Below the pieces are notes generated by a model. It searched no databases, was not told the origin of the DNA, and saw only the letters and a program-made list of their open reading frames with translations. From NCBI GenBank assembly GCA_008638375.1, contig VIRR01000562.1:124001-188000 (forward strand): DNA of 64,000 nucleotides. The letters run 5' to 3'. This stretch comes from Nyssa sinensis. Its lineage: Eukaryota; Streptophyta; Magnoliopsida; Cornales; Nyssaceae. This document shows positions 54,821-64,000 of this stretch, piece by piece. Every line of letters starts with the position of its first letter. The first letter of the stretch is position 1. Position numbers and translations under genes: made by a program.

Positions 54821-55835
54821 TCAATCTCGATTTATATGGTATTAGCCACAAATCACAAGTCATAACCGTGGTTGGTCTATCATCATAGATAAATATGAGC
54901 AAATTAATTAATTTGGATAAGACTTGAGCAAATAAGTCCATATAATTTGATTAAGTTGAAACAAATTAAAATGAATTAATAAAGAAACTTAAAATATTAT
55001 GTAATTTGAATTTGTAAATTTAAAATAAAAAAAAAAACTAAATTTGTTAATAATTGGTGACTAAAAACATTGTCTTGCTGGAACTGAATAACGAAATTGT
55101 AATTTTAAATTAAGAGGATAATTTTGGTAGTCAATCAAATTATATATTTATAGGTCTCGTTTGGATGACCGATAAAAAGGCTGGATCGGATAAAAAATGT
55201 TTAGATCGGATAGGAAATAAAATCTTATGGGATATTAAATATCCTACTCTATTGTTTAGAACATATCCGGATAAAAAGTCTGGATATGTTATTATGTTTC
55301 AATTCTTTACTTAGATTGATAAAATTATTAATAAAAATAATAAAATCTTATGAGATATTAAATTTGTATTCTCAATGATTTTTTTTTTTCTGAGATCCTA
55401 AAAAAATCAAATTCCTAAGAAATATTTTTGCAAAATATATACTTAAAATTTTTAAAACAAAATTAAGAACAATATAGAGATACAAATAAATAAAAAACTA
55501 ATTTAATAATTTACTATGTGAAAATATTAATAAAAATGATTACCAATAGATGTAAGAAAGAAAAAAGTAATCAACACATTTGAAATCTATTTAACAGTCC
55601 AAAAGTATCATCAATAGTGATAATAATATGTTATGAAAAATATATATGAGTAGCGTCAGTAATAATTTTCTCTCTTTTTTTTCTTATCTCATTCAACAAG
55701 ATTGGGATATAATTATTATTTATACTATCCTGCCCTCTTATTCTTATTCAGTCAACCAAACATAGCCCATAGCCCATATGAAATCATTTTAAAAATTGAA
55801 ACTTATTGGTATTATTATTATTACAGGGACTCATT
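54370..55835. repeat. Paralogous segment B
   Basis: Matches segment A (1-515, 1283-1362, 2170-2451). It lacks about 760 bp found in A (515-1283) and the LINE. It contains a MITE absent from A and ends at 55835, where a long-LTR element is inserted into AGGGACTCATT; A has the uninterrupted AGGACTCATTTGTAC at 2430-2444. Confidence 0.85.
55153..55775. mobile_element. MITE with 3-bp target duplication
   Basis: 623 bp. Left end GGTCTCGTTTGGATGACCGA; reverse complement of the right end GGGCTATGTTTGGTTGACTG (one short repeat, CATAGCC, follows). Flanked by ATA (55150-55152 and 55776-55778); segment A has the single-copy site TTATATG. There is no ORF. The TGTTTGG-type TIR and 3-bp duplication suit a PIF/Harbinger-like MITE, though ATA is not the usual TWA. 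Confidence 0.75.
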
Positions 55836-58800
55836 TGTAAAGACTTGAAATTTTAGAATGAAATTTTTTTTTTAGTGTTTAGGTGTACCTAAATTAAATT
55901 GATTACATAATGTTAATAAAAATAAATAAATGAAATAATAATAATGATGAATGAGGTAAAATAAATAAATAAATGAAGTAAAATAAAGCAAAATAAAATA
56001 AAATAAAATAAAAGGAAATAAAAGAAATAAAAAGGGCAGCAATGAGTGGGTGCATGTGTGCTGGCAAGGTGTGTTTGGTGTGTGTGTAATATTATATACA
56101 TGTGATATATATAGACCTTGATGCAAAAAAAAAAAAAAAGAATAGAAAAAGAAAAATAAAGGAAGAAGAGAAATAAAAAAAAATGGAGCCGTGTGATGCG
56201 TGTGTGGTTTGTGATATTATGTAAAATATATATTATAATATATATATACTACCAAGTGAACTAAAGTGAAAGCAAAAAGAAAAGAAACAGAAAAGGTAGA
56301 AATGAAAAGTCAAGTTGGCAGGATTTTTGTGGTGGTGGCGTGTTGATATGTGCATATATATATATATGTATTATAATATGTATGTTATCAAAAGGATGGA
56401 AAAGAAGCAAGCAGGAGATAATGTATGTATATATATATATATATATATTATGTACGGCGTGTGATGTATATGTGGTTGTGTAATGGGTCAATAAGAGGCG
56501 CTACAGCAGGTGTAGGGTGCAGGTCAGTGTGCATGTGTATGTGTGTGTTGTAGCGTGTAGCAGTGTAGGTTTAGATGTGCAGTAGGTTGCGTGTAAAAGA
56601 AAAGAAAGAAAGAAAAAAAGTAAGAGAGAAATTGAGGTAGCAGCCGCGGCAGACCTGGAAGACGTGGGGGTTAAGAAGGAAAGGGAGAGGGAAAGAGTAG
56701 CGGCAGCAGCAGCACTGCAGCAGAGAGGGAAAAGGGAGACATTTGAGAAACGGTGCAGGAAGAGATGGCATGAAGTTGGAGCAGTTCGCTGGGCAGCGGC
56801 AGTAGCCGTGACTGCGGCTGTTACAGGGAGTGGAAAAAAAAAAAAAAACAACCAGGAGAATAGTATCAGCTGCTGCGATCCATCAGTGGTAGCGATGGCA
56901 CAACAGGTCGGTATAAATATATATATTTAGATGTATGTGTGAAACGGTGGTAGGGGCAGTGACTGATAGCAAGTGATTGGAGCTGGGGGTTTTGGAGTTA
57001 CCTGTAGCGGTGGGAGTTTCTGTTTCAGGATTTAATGTACAGTTGGGGGCAGCAACTGTAACAGCAGCGGTGCGGTTGTGCAGCCTTGAAGTTGGAAGGG
57101 CTGTCTCTATCTCTTCCATTCCGTTTTGGATTATTGAGAAAAGCGAAGAAAAATTGGGAGCTATGTTTTGGAATGTCCTGCATCAATCGGAGCTGCATGT
57201 TGCGGATTGAAGGAACAGTAGTAGCAGAAGCTGCTAGGATAAGGAACTTGTGCGAAAATCTGCAAAAAAAAAAATTGAAAGACTTGATGCGGCTGAACAG
57301 CAGCTGCAATAGGGTAAGCCCTGTTCTCTGTGATTCAAAATTTATTGGGTTGCTTTCAATTTCCTTTGAGCTGTTATGAGTATGGGACATTAATCTAGAG
57401 TAGGAGAGAAAAATTTTAGAATAAACAAGGAAGAAAACAGTGAAGGAATAAGGGAAAATTTAGAAATTTCAGATTATGGAATTTGAGTTGGGCTGAGTTT
57501 TGTGATTTAATTTAGGCCAAACCGGGTCCGGTCCGACCCGACCCGACCCACCAATTCAGATGGCTGCCCGATACTATTATTTTATGGATAAAATTTTTAA
57601 TTTGAGTTTGGAGGGTGTTTGGTTGAAAAGGAGAAGCTATCTAATGATTGACTTGGAATTATACATGAAAAAAGAAAAATATAGAAAACAAGAATTGAAA
57701 AAAATGAAAAGGCAGTAAATCGAACCAGTGACCATATTGGAGGGGAGGTGACATCTGGCCAACGCGCCACCCTATGCACGCCCGTCAGTTAGTGCGGTAA
57801 ATATAAATATATATATATATATTATATCTTAACCTAATTAATTAAATTCATTTAATTAAATTAAATGTGTCAAAATAGCTCAAAGCCCAAACAAGGTAAG
57901 CCATATATATTTTATGACTATTTTGGACCTCCTAAGACCAACGGTGAGGTCCGTGACGCGAGACGAGGTCCCGAAAATTTAAAGACCCTTAGAACCCTTA
58001 AAAATTACCAAAATGTCCTTGAGTCAAAACACAGTCAAACGAACTCCAAATTGAGTGAACAAATAGTGAAATCTTATTATCTCGAACATTTTGGACTCAA
58101 CCGTGGAGTCTGATTTACGAGGAGAGGCCTTGGGAAATGGGAAGCCGTGAAAGTGCAAAATGACTGTTTTGCCCTTGTTAGCCCGAACGTCCATACTGAA
58201 TTCTGCGAAAGCCTAAACCTATTATCTTCGACGTTTCGGGCCCAATGGTAGAATTTAGTTTAGCAAAATAGAAATTAATAAAATAAAGATATAAAATTTG
58301 ATGAATAGCATCATTAAAGTAGCAAATAGATTGAACTGCATTTTGTGATTTTAGGAACATCTAAAGGCAAAGAGAAAGCAGTTTGATCCCTCTACATTCT
58401 CACTGCTAGCCACTACACTACGAGCACGGTTTATTAGGGTTGAGACCAACCTGTCAGGTATGATATTTTGCTAAGTAAGAAATAGAATTGAGTTTAGGAG
58501 TAATTGCTACGTGGTTTGATTTGTTCTATGCCTATGTATTTCTTGTTATCTTTCAGAATGTTTGGTTGAATGATAGATGTGGGCCATGACTACATGTATA
58601 CTCCCTGAGTTGTCATTGTGTGAAATTTATGGAAATGTTAAGATGATGAATATGAAAACCAAGCATGTGAATAACTGGATTGTTCATGATATGTGGATTT
58701 GTGGACTGAGCTGTGTGATTTAATGCCATCATTGCTTTAAGTAGAATATGCATAACTCAAAGCATGCTTCATGTGTTGATAAATTGTTTCGTTGAGATTA

Positions 58801-59458
58801 CATCATTGCATGGTGGAATCAAGGCATATTGGAATAGTGTAATTCCTTGAAAGCATGGTGTGAGTTGAGCACTTGGTGCTATGCATTATGAGGGTATAGA
58901 TCTTGTGGTGAAAAACCGAAAATTGGCCATGGCTCTCACGCTAGCGGGGACGGATCGTAAAGTGAAACATAGTACTCGGGCTATCGGGGAAGGACCGTAA
59001 GACGAGACATGTGTGGCATAGAGTTTGCATGTGTGTGTCATGCATATTGATCATGTACTGCATTGATGACATCGGATGCCATGTAGAGATAAATGTACAT
59101 TTGCACATGCCACGCCTTAATTTTGTTTCTTGCATTAGCATTATATTATACCAGCAGTTGAGCTGATCCATTCGTGGGATAACATTTCAGATGACGCTCC
59201 AGCTACATGAGATTCAGTGGTGTCTTAGTGAATGAAAGAACTTGAAGTGTTTTGACCCTTGGGGCATATTTTGAGATGTAAGGGCTTAAGTCCAAATGAC
59301 ATGTGAACGATGTATCTATGGGATGTGTTTTACGTTCTTATATGTATTGATGAAAGCAGATGCATGTTTAGTTAAATTCGATTAGATTGCCCTTTTATTT
59401 TATTTTCTTTCGGCTTCGTTATTCGCGCCTCGGGTTCGCGAGAATTTGGGGCGTGACA
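55836..59458 (+). repeat. 5' LTR of the LARD-like element
   Basis: Starts TGTAAAGACTTGAAATTTTA and ends TTGGGGCGTGACA. Its first kilobase is rich in AAATA, GT and TA microsatellites; 56500-57300 is richer in GC (CAGCAG-type text). The reverse-strand ORFs rich in Tyr/Ile/Phe are microsatellite products. The end resembles the solo LTR at 15444-18986. Confidence 0.92.
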
Positions 59459-59461
59459 ACG

Positions 59462-59473
59462 TGGTATCAGAGC
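59462..59473 (+). promoter_or_regulatory. Primer binding site of the LARD-like element
   Basis: TGGTATCAGAGC, an exact initiator-Met tRNA primer site, three bases after the LTR end. Confidence 0.92.
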
Positions 59474-61285
59474 ATAGGTTCGAATATCTAGGGACGGTGG
59501 GAGGAGTTTAGACCTTAAGTTATTTGAGACTCGTTTGGGTGGTGTGTTTTGTGTGCACATGTCGCATTGGTGTGCACAGGTATGCACTATACTTGATTTC
59601 CCGATTGGCTGAGAGTACGTGATTGTTGGGTGTAATGATTGATGGAGATTAAGAACTCCTGTCTATGTGATAGACCGTATATTTTAAGGGATAGGCCGTA
59701 TGCCTAGTTACTTGAGGTATAAGGTGTGCACTTAGTTATCTATACGGTAGGCGGTATGCCTAGTTATTTATGAGATAGGCTGTGCACCTAATTATCTACC
59801 TGATCAGTTGTGTTCTCATATCTATGTATAGGTATGCTAGGTTAGTACCTGATATTCATGAATTATAGTACTATGACTATGATATTTATACAGACTGGAT
59901 TGGTCTCAAGTCTTGCGTTACAGTTGATGGATGGCGCCCCATCAGTCAGTAACAAAAGGAGTTGTGATCCATGAAGGGTTATCACCTAGCTATAAAAGTA
60001 AGAAATAATGAGAAAATTATGAAAACTTAAAATGAACAAGTGCTAATGAGGTAGTAAACCGTGAATTAAAAGACACATAAGATCTTAGAATGCTAAAATA
60101 AGAATTCAGACTTGTGGAGATTTTTGTGTATGGATTGGATAGTGGATATAGAGATATCATTGTGTAAAACCCTTTTTGTAGAGAGATGTATTATTTTGGA
60201 TAGCATTCACTTAAGGTTGAGTATTGGTAGCCTAATTGAACACTAGCATGTCTAGAGTATGCGTATATTGTATCGTTTAAATGAATTCCTTCTTTGCGAA
60301 AGGTTGTGTTAGAACTCGGTGTTAGATGTTTAGTGTAACCAACGGGTGGGAATGGTTGACTTGAGTTATATCAATGTTGATTAAGCAAGTATGTCTGTAA
60401 GATGTGTTAGGTTCTCAGGCGGTGATTGATAATCTTTTGTTTAAGAAAAATTGTATAAACATGAATAGTTTGAAAGAATGTCGTTGTGGGAAAATCTGGA
60501 TTACGACATAATTGGATTTTGATTTTGTATTAGGATGAATATTGAATTGGACTGTGAAGGCAAATCTGAAAGTTAGGGGTTGTAATAATTTCTTTATTGA
60601 AATGGGAGTCAGTTATATTGTAATAGACTATGGAGGTAACCTTGTGATAAATGCTATTGTCTTACCTAGTTCTATAGGGTGATCGATACTGGATGTAATA
60701 AGAATAGTAGGTTGATTTAATGAATTTATGAATATAAACCTTGTGAGCAAAATGAGTTGCATGAATTGGGCCAAATTGAGGTGTGAATTATGAACTTAGT
60801 TCTAGCTTAGCTCATGAGATTAATTCTAGAGTTATGATTGAATAAAAGGTAAGCATTAATTGCTGTCTTGGAGGAAATTACATATCCGATTAAGAGTTGG
60901 GTGATATGAATTCCTTGAACATGAATATTGTGTTTAAGATGCAATAGTGTGAATGTAATTGTGGTAAAAATATTATGGTTGAGGTACTAGGACTTGGCAG
61001 CTTAGATTGTTATACATCTTATAAGTAAATGGTGGTTCTCACTTGTCAGTTAGAAATACGTGGGCAAAGGTTATGAATGAGTCTGATTGGGTTGGATAAA
61101 GTTATGAATGATTGTGTTGTCTAGATCTGAATAGTAAATATTACACCCGGGAGATTTTTCTTTATTCAGGGGCTCGCGATGATTGCCTTGTTCCACCATC
61201 GTAGGGTTCACCAGTTGAGATAGTGAGATACTGACAAGGATCTGTAGTGATTGCTCGGTAGAGATGGCTGGTTACATCTTTTCTT
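59474..61285 (+). other. Non-coding interior, gag position
   Basis: No gag domain or long frame is visible where gag should be. At 59655-59800 a unit of about 30 bp recurs four to five times (GATAGGCCGTATGCCTAGTTA and variants). Similar text returns at 62160-62245. Confidence 0.6.
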
Positions 61286-61289
61286 TTGA

Positions 61290-61990
61290 CTTTGTTTTAC
61301 TTGACATGTCTAGTTTTGATATTATGTTGGGGATAGATTGGTTATTTATATTTTGGACGAGTATAGGCTGCTACAGGGGGAGAGTGACAGTGTGTACCCC
61401 TGAGTGAGGTGTTCCTTTTATTTCATAGGGTGCTTCGGCACAAATTGTGAAGTAGAAAGATGGGACATTACGTTTGTGTGTGGACTATAAGAGATTGAAC
61501 CGGGTTGTTATCAAGAATAAGTAACCATTATCGAGGGTAGGGGACTTGTTTGACCAGCTTTGGGATTCGAGATGTTTCTTCATAGTCGATCTTGGATCGG
61601 GGTGCTATTAGTTGGGAGCAAGGGAGGAAGGGGTAGCGAAGATCGCTTTGCGCACTCATTGGGGACATTATGAGTTGTGGCTATGCCATTCGATGTGACA
61701 AATGCCCTGGCGGCATTTATGGGCTTGAAGCATCGCCTCTTGAGCCCTTGTTTAGATTAGCTTGTGGGGTCCTTGTAGGTAGTATTCTGATTTATGCACC
61801 TTCTGAGGAGGAGTATACTTTCCACTTGAGGACTGTATTACAGACTGTGAGGGGGCATCGATTATTTGTTAAGTTCTCGAGATGTGAGTTTTGGCTTTAG
61901 GAGGTACAGCCTCTAGACCATGTTGTCTCAGGCACTAGGGCATCCATGGGTCCTTCTAAGGTTGACTTTGTTATGAGTAGGAGGGGTTAG
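61290..61990 (+). pseudogene. Protease and reverse transcriptase remnants
   Basis: Frame-shifting text: SFDIMLGIDWL (protease end, usually FDVILGMDWL), then after a large deletion KDGTLRLCVDYKRLNRVVIK, DLFDQLWDSRCFFIVDLGSG, KIALRTHWGHYELW, and in another frame ILIYAPSEEEYTFHLRTVLQ followed by RCEFWL. Where the catalytic FVDDILIY should stand it reads VGSILIY. Blocks are of chromovirus/Tekay type. RNase H and integrase are not visible. Confidence 0.85.
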
Positions 61991-63197
61991 ACCTCTATTT
62001 AATTGGGTTGGTTTGGATTACGTGATTAGAAGAGTGCTTGTTGCTTTAGTGTGTAGGATTGTACGACGTGTGGTATGCTTGGCTATTGGTGAACTGGGAT
62101 TAGATGCTTACATCTATGCAGTAGACTGAGTGAAATGAAGAGGTAGAATATGTGCTCGTTGTCTGTGAGATAGGCTATAAGCCTGGATATCCATAGGGTT
62201 GAATATATGCCGAGTTACCTATATAGTAGGTTGTCTGCTCATTTGTGTATATGTATGTCCTTGTGATGAATTTTGTACTTGGGTGCTGATGTGGTAGGTT
62301 ACGTGTTATCCATTGAATCTTACTTGTTTATTCAATATATGCATATTAGTATAGTGCCTGTCATAGTACGGTGGTTGTGATTTTTATATGGATTGATTGT
62401 TATTAAAGCACGTATAAGAGAATGTTTAAATATGTTTATATGTACGTGTGTTATGATACGTGTAAGGATTGACGGATATTCATGATTAAATTGGTGGAGA
62501 GTTTCACTAATGTTTTATTCTTTTGAACCTTGATGCATTGCTTTGAGTTTCATGATTAACGTACATAAACTATATTGTCCTACGTCCGAATAGACTAAGG
62601 TGAAAAATGATAGCTTTACCTTAAGATTGTACTGTTGATGTCTTGTGGATAATTAGGGTACTTGGAAGATACTAGGTTATTGGATTTCATTGAGGTACGG
62701 GTGATATATTGATGACATTGTAATGGATTACTAGATAATTGCATGCTTGATTTGAGGTTAGTTAGATGGTCATCACATGTGAGAGAGGCTTTGAGGTAGC
62801 ACTGTGAGCATTGAGTATTCTATTGTGTTGAATTATTGAGGTGGGTCATGATGCTTGGATGGATTTGAAAAATTAGCATTGATAAGCCAACACGTTTGAG
62901 GATTTCATTATGCGTTGTGCCATGTGGAGTGGGCCATTACAGATGGGATCAGAACCAGACCCGAGCAGGGAGTGTGGAGATGTCTGCACGCCCTTGTACA
63001 ACCGCTAACGAGGCTGAGCCTACGGGGTGGGAGAGTAATGGGAGAAGGTAATGCATTCCACATTGCCTGGCTGAGGGAGAGGTGGAGGATCCATGGGTAA
63101 GGCTGCGTGTCTCCATGTCACATAAACATTTTGAATTGATCTTTTATTTTTTTGTCGAGATGATACATATTTTTAAATTTCAGGACGAAATTTCTTT
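61991..63197 (+). other. Non-coding interior after RT remnant
   Basis: No RNase H or integrase blocks. A GC-richer patch at 62900-63110 (GGGCCATTACAGATGGGATC, then GCACGCCCTTGTAC) reads like LTR or leader sequence from another element family; I found no ends for it. Confidence 0.5.
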
Positions 63198-63210
63198 AAG
63201 GAGGGAAGGA
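63198..63210 (+). promoter_or_regulatory. Polypurine tract of the LARD-like element
   Basis: AAGGAGGGAAGGA, preceded by GGACGAAATTTCTTT, directly before the 3' LTR. This GGACGAAATTTC..GGGGAGGATGT design is common in plant chromoviruses. Confidence 0.88.
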
Positions 63211-64000
63211 TGTAAAGACTTGAAATTTTAGAATGAATTTTTTTTTTTAGTGTTTAGGTGTACGTAAATTAAATTGATTACATAATGTTAATAAAAATAA
63301 ATAAATGAAATAATAATAATGATGAATGAGGTAAAATAAATAAATAAATGAAGTAAAATAAAGCACAATGAAATAAAATGAAATAAAAGGAAATAAAAGA
63401 AATAAAAAGGGTAGCAATGAGTGGGTGCATGTGTGTTGGCAAGGTGTGTTTGGTGCGTGTGTAATATTATATACATGTGATATATATAGACCTTGATGCA
63501 AAAAAAAAAAAAAAAAGAATAGAGAAAGAAAAATAAAGGAAGAAGAGAAATAAAAAAAAATGGAGCCATGTGATGCGTGTGTGGTTTGTGATATTATGTA
63601 AAATATATATTATATATATATATATATATGTATATATACTACCAAGTGAACTAAAGTGAAAGCAAAAAGAAAAGAAAAAGAAAAGGTAGAAATGAAAAGT
63701 CAAGTTGGCAGGATTTTTGTGGTGGTGGCGTGTTGATATGTGCATATATATATATATATATGTATGTATTATAATATATATGTTATCAAAAGGATGGAAA
63801 AGAAGCAAGCAGGAGATAATGTATGTATATATATATTATGTACGGCGTGTGATGTATATGTGGTTGTGTAATGGGTCAATAAAAGGGGCTACAGCAGGTG
63901 TAGGGTGCAGGTCAGTGTGCATGTGTATGTGTGTGTTGTAGCGTGTAGCAGTGTAGGTTTAGATGTGCAGTAGGTTGCGTGTAAAAGAAAAGAAAGGAAA
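63211..64000 (+). repeat. 3' LTR of the LARD-like element, partial
   Basis: The first 790 bp match 55836-56620 almost base for base. The rest and the second target duplicate lie beyond the window. Confidence 0.93.

Larger units (their letters stand above)
55836..64000 (+). mobile_element. Long-LTR Ty3/gypsy derivative (LARD-like), 3' LTR cut by window end
   Basis: 5' LTR 55836-59458 (3,623 bp), primer site, a 3.75-kb interior, polypurine tract and the first 790 bp of the 3' LTR (63211-64000). The compared LTR parts differ at only about 14 positions plus microsatellite length changes (about 2%), so it is young. The interior has only wrecked protease and RT remnants with no visible gag, RNase H or integrase. 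Long LTRs plus a non-coding interior of this size match large retrotransposon derivatives moved by others. Confidence 0.9.

Noticed and set aside
57597..57790. tRNA-like text on the reverse strand (GGTTCGATTT after a stem-like region)
   Set aside because: No cloverleaf with acceptor stem, D arm and anticodon could be built; it lies within an LTR.
62900..63110. A second LTR and primer site inside the LARD interior
   Set aside because: GATGGGATCAGAACCAG resembles a leader or primer-site context, but no LTR pair, TG/CA ends or target duplicate could be found.
1..64000. CRISPR array, bacterial operon or integrated phage
   Set aside because: No spacer-repeat structure or bacterial gene layout. 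All regular repeats are microsatellites, minisatellites or TE ends in plant-like sequence.

Overview
The window looks like nuclear DNA of a flowering plant, probably a eudicot. It is AT-rich, dense in LTR retrotransposons of both plant superfamilies, has GT-AG introns, and holds a relic of a coiled-coil NB-ARC/LRR resistance gene of the RPS5/At4g27220 type. I cannot name the species. I find no intact host gene; nearly everything recognisable is a transposable element (TE) or a piece of one, often nested.

Layout. (1) 1-2451 is segment A, which recurs diverged at 54370-55835 (segment B). A carries a 5'-truncated RTE-type LINE and looks like part of a Mutator-like terminal-inverted-repeat (TIR) element. 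B lacks the LINE but carries a MITE and the start of a large LTR element. (2) 4318-14495 is a complete Ty3/gypsy element of the Tat lineage on the + strand: 5-bp target duplication, LTRs, primer site, gag, protease, RT, two RNase H domains, integrase, a 30-bp minisatellite and antisense exons. It sits inside the LTR of an older element. (3) 15043-19924 is a TIR DNA element split by a 3.5-kb solo LTR; a sister copy lies at 37997-39675. (4) 20425-20705 is a 281-bp TRIM element with a perfect 5-bp target duplication. (5) 21330-32997 holds fragments of an unknown host sequence, split first by an unclassified repeat and then by a second Tat element (22699-32867, - strand). That element carries an antisense, apparently spliced gene with its own TATA box. 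(6) 34026-36255 is a Mutator-like element with a 1.6-kb non-coding LTR element inside its right TIR. (7) 43145-44947 is an NLR pseudogene (- strand). (8) 46543-52702 is a decayed Ty1/copia element (- strand) whose 5' LTR is split by a GATAC-rich insertion. (9) 55836 to the window end is a long-LTR Ty3/gypsy derivative. Its 3.6-kb LTRs are nearly identical, but its 3.75-kb interior holds only wrecked protease and RT remnants (LARD-like).

How parts relate. The two Tat elements share primer-site and polypurine-tract designs, a TATA/telo-box core promoter, a repeat core in their 3' arrays, and an antisense coiled-coil/acidic ORF. They carry different disabling changes: the first has lost the protease Asp and the second an integrase catalytic Asp. 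The paralogous segments A and B act as filled and empty sites for each other, giving clean relative dating for several insertions.

All homology calls rest on my reading of the sequence and translations; no search was run.
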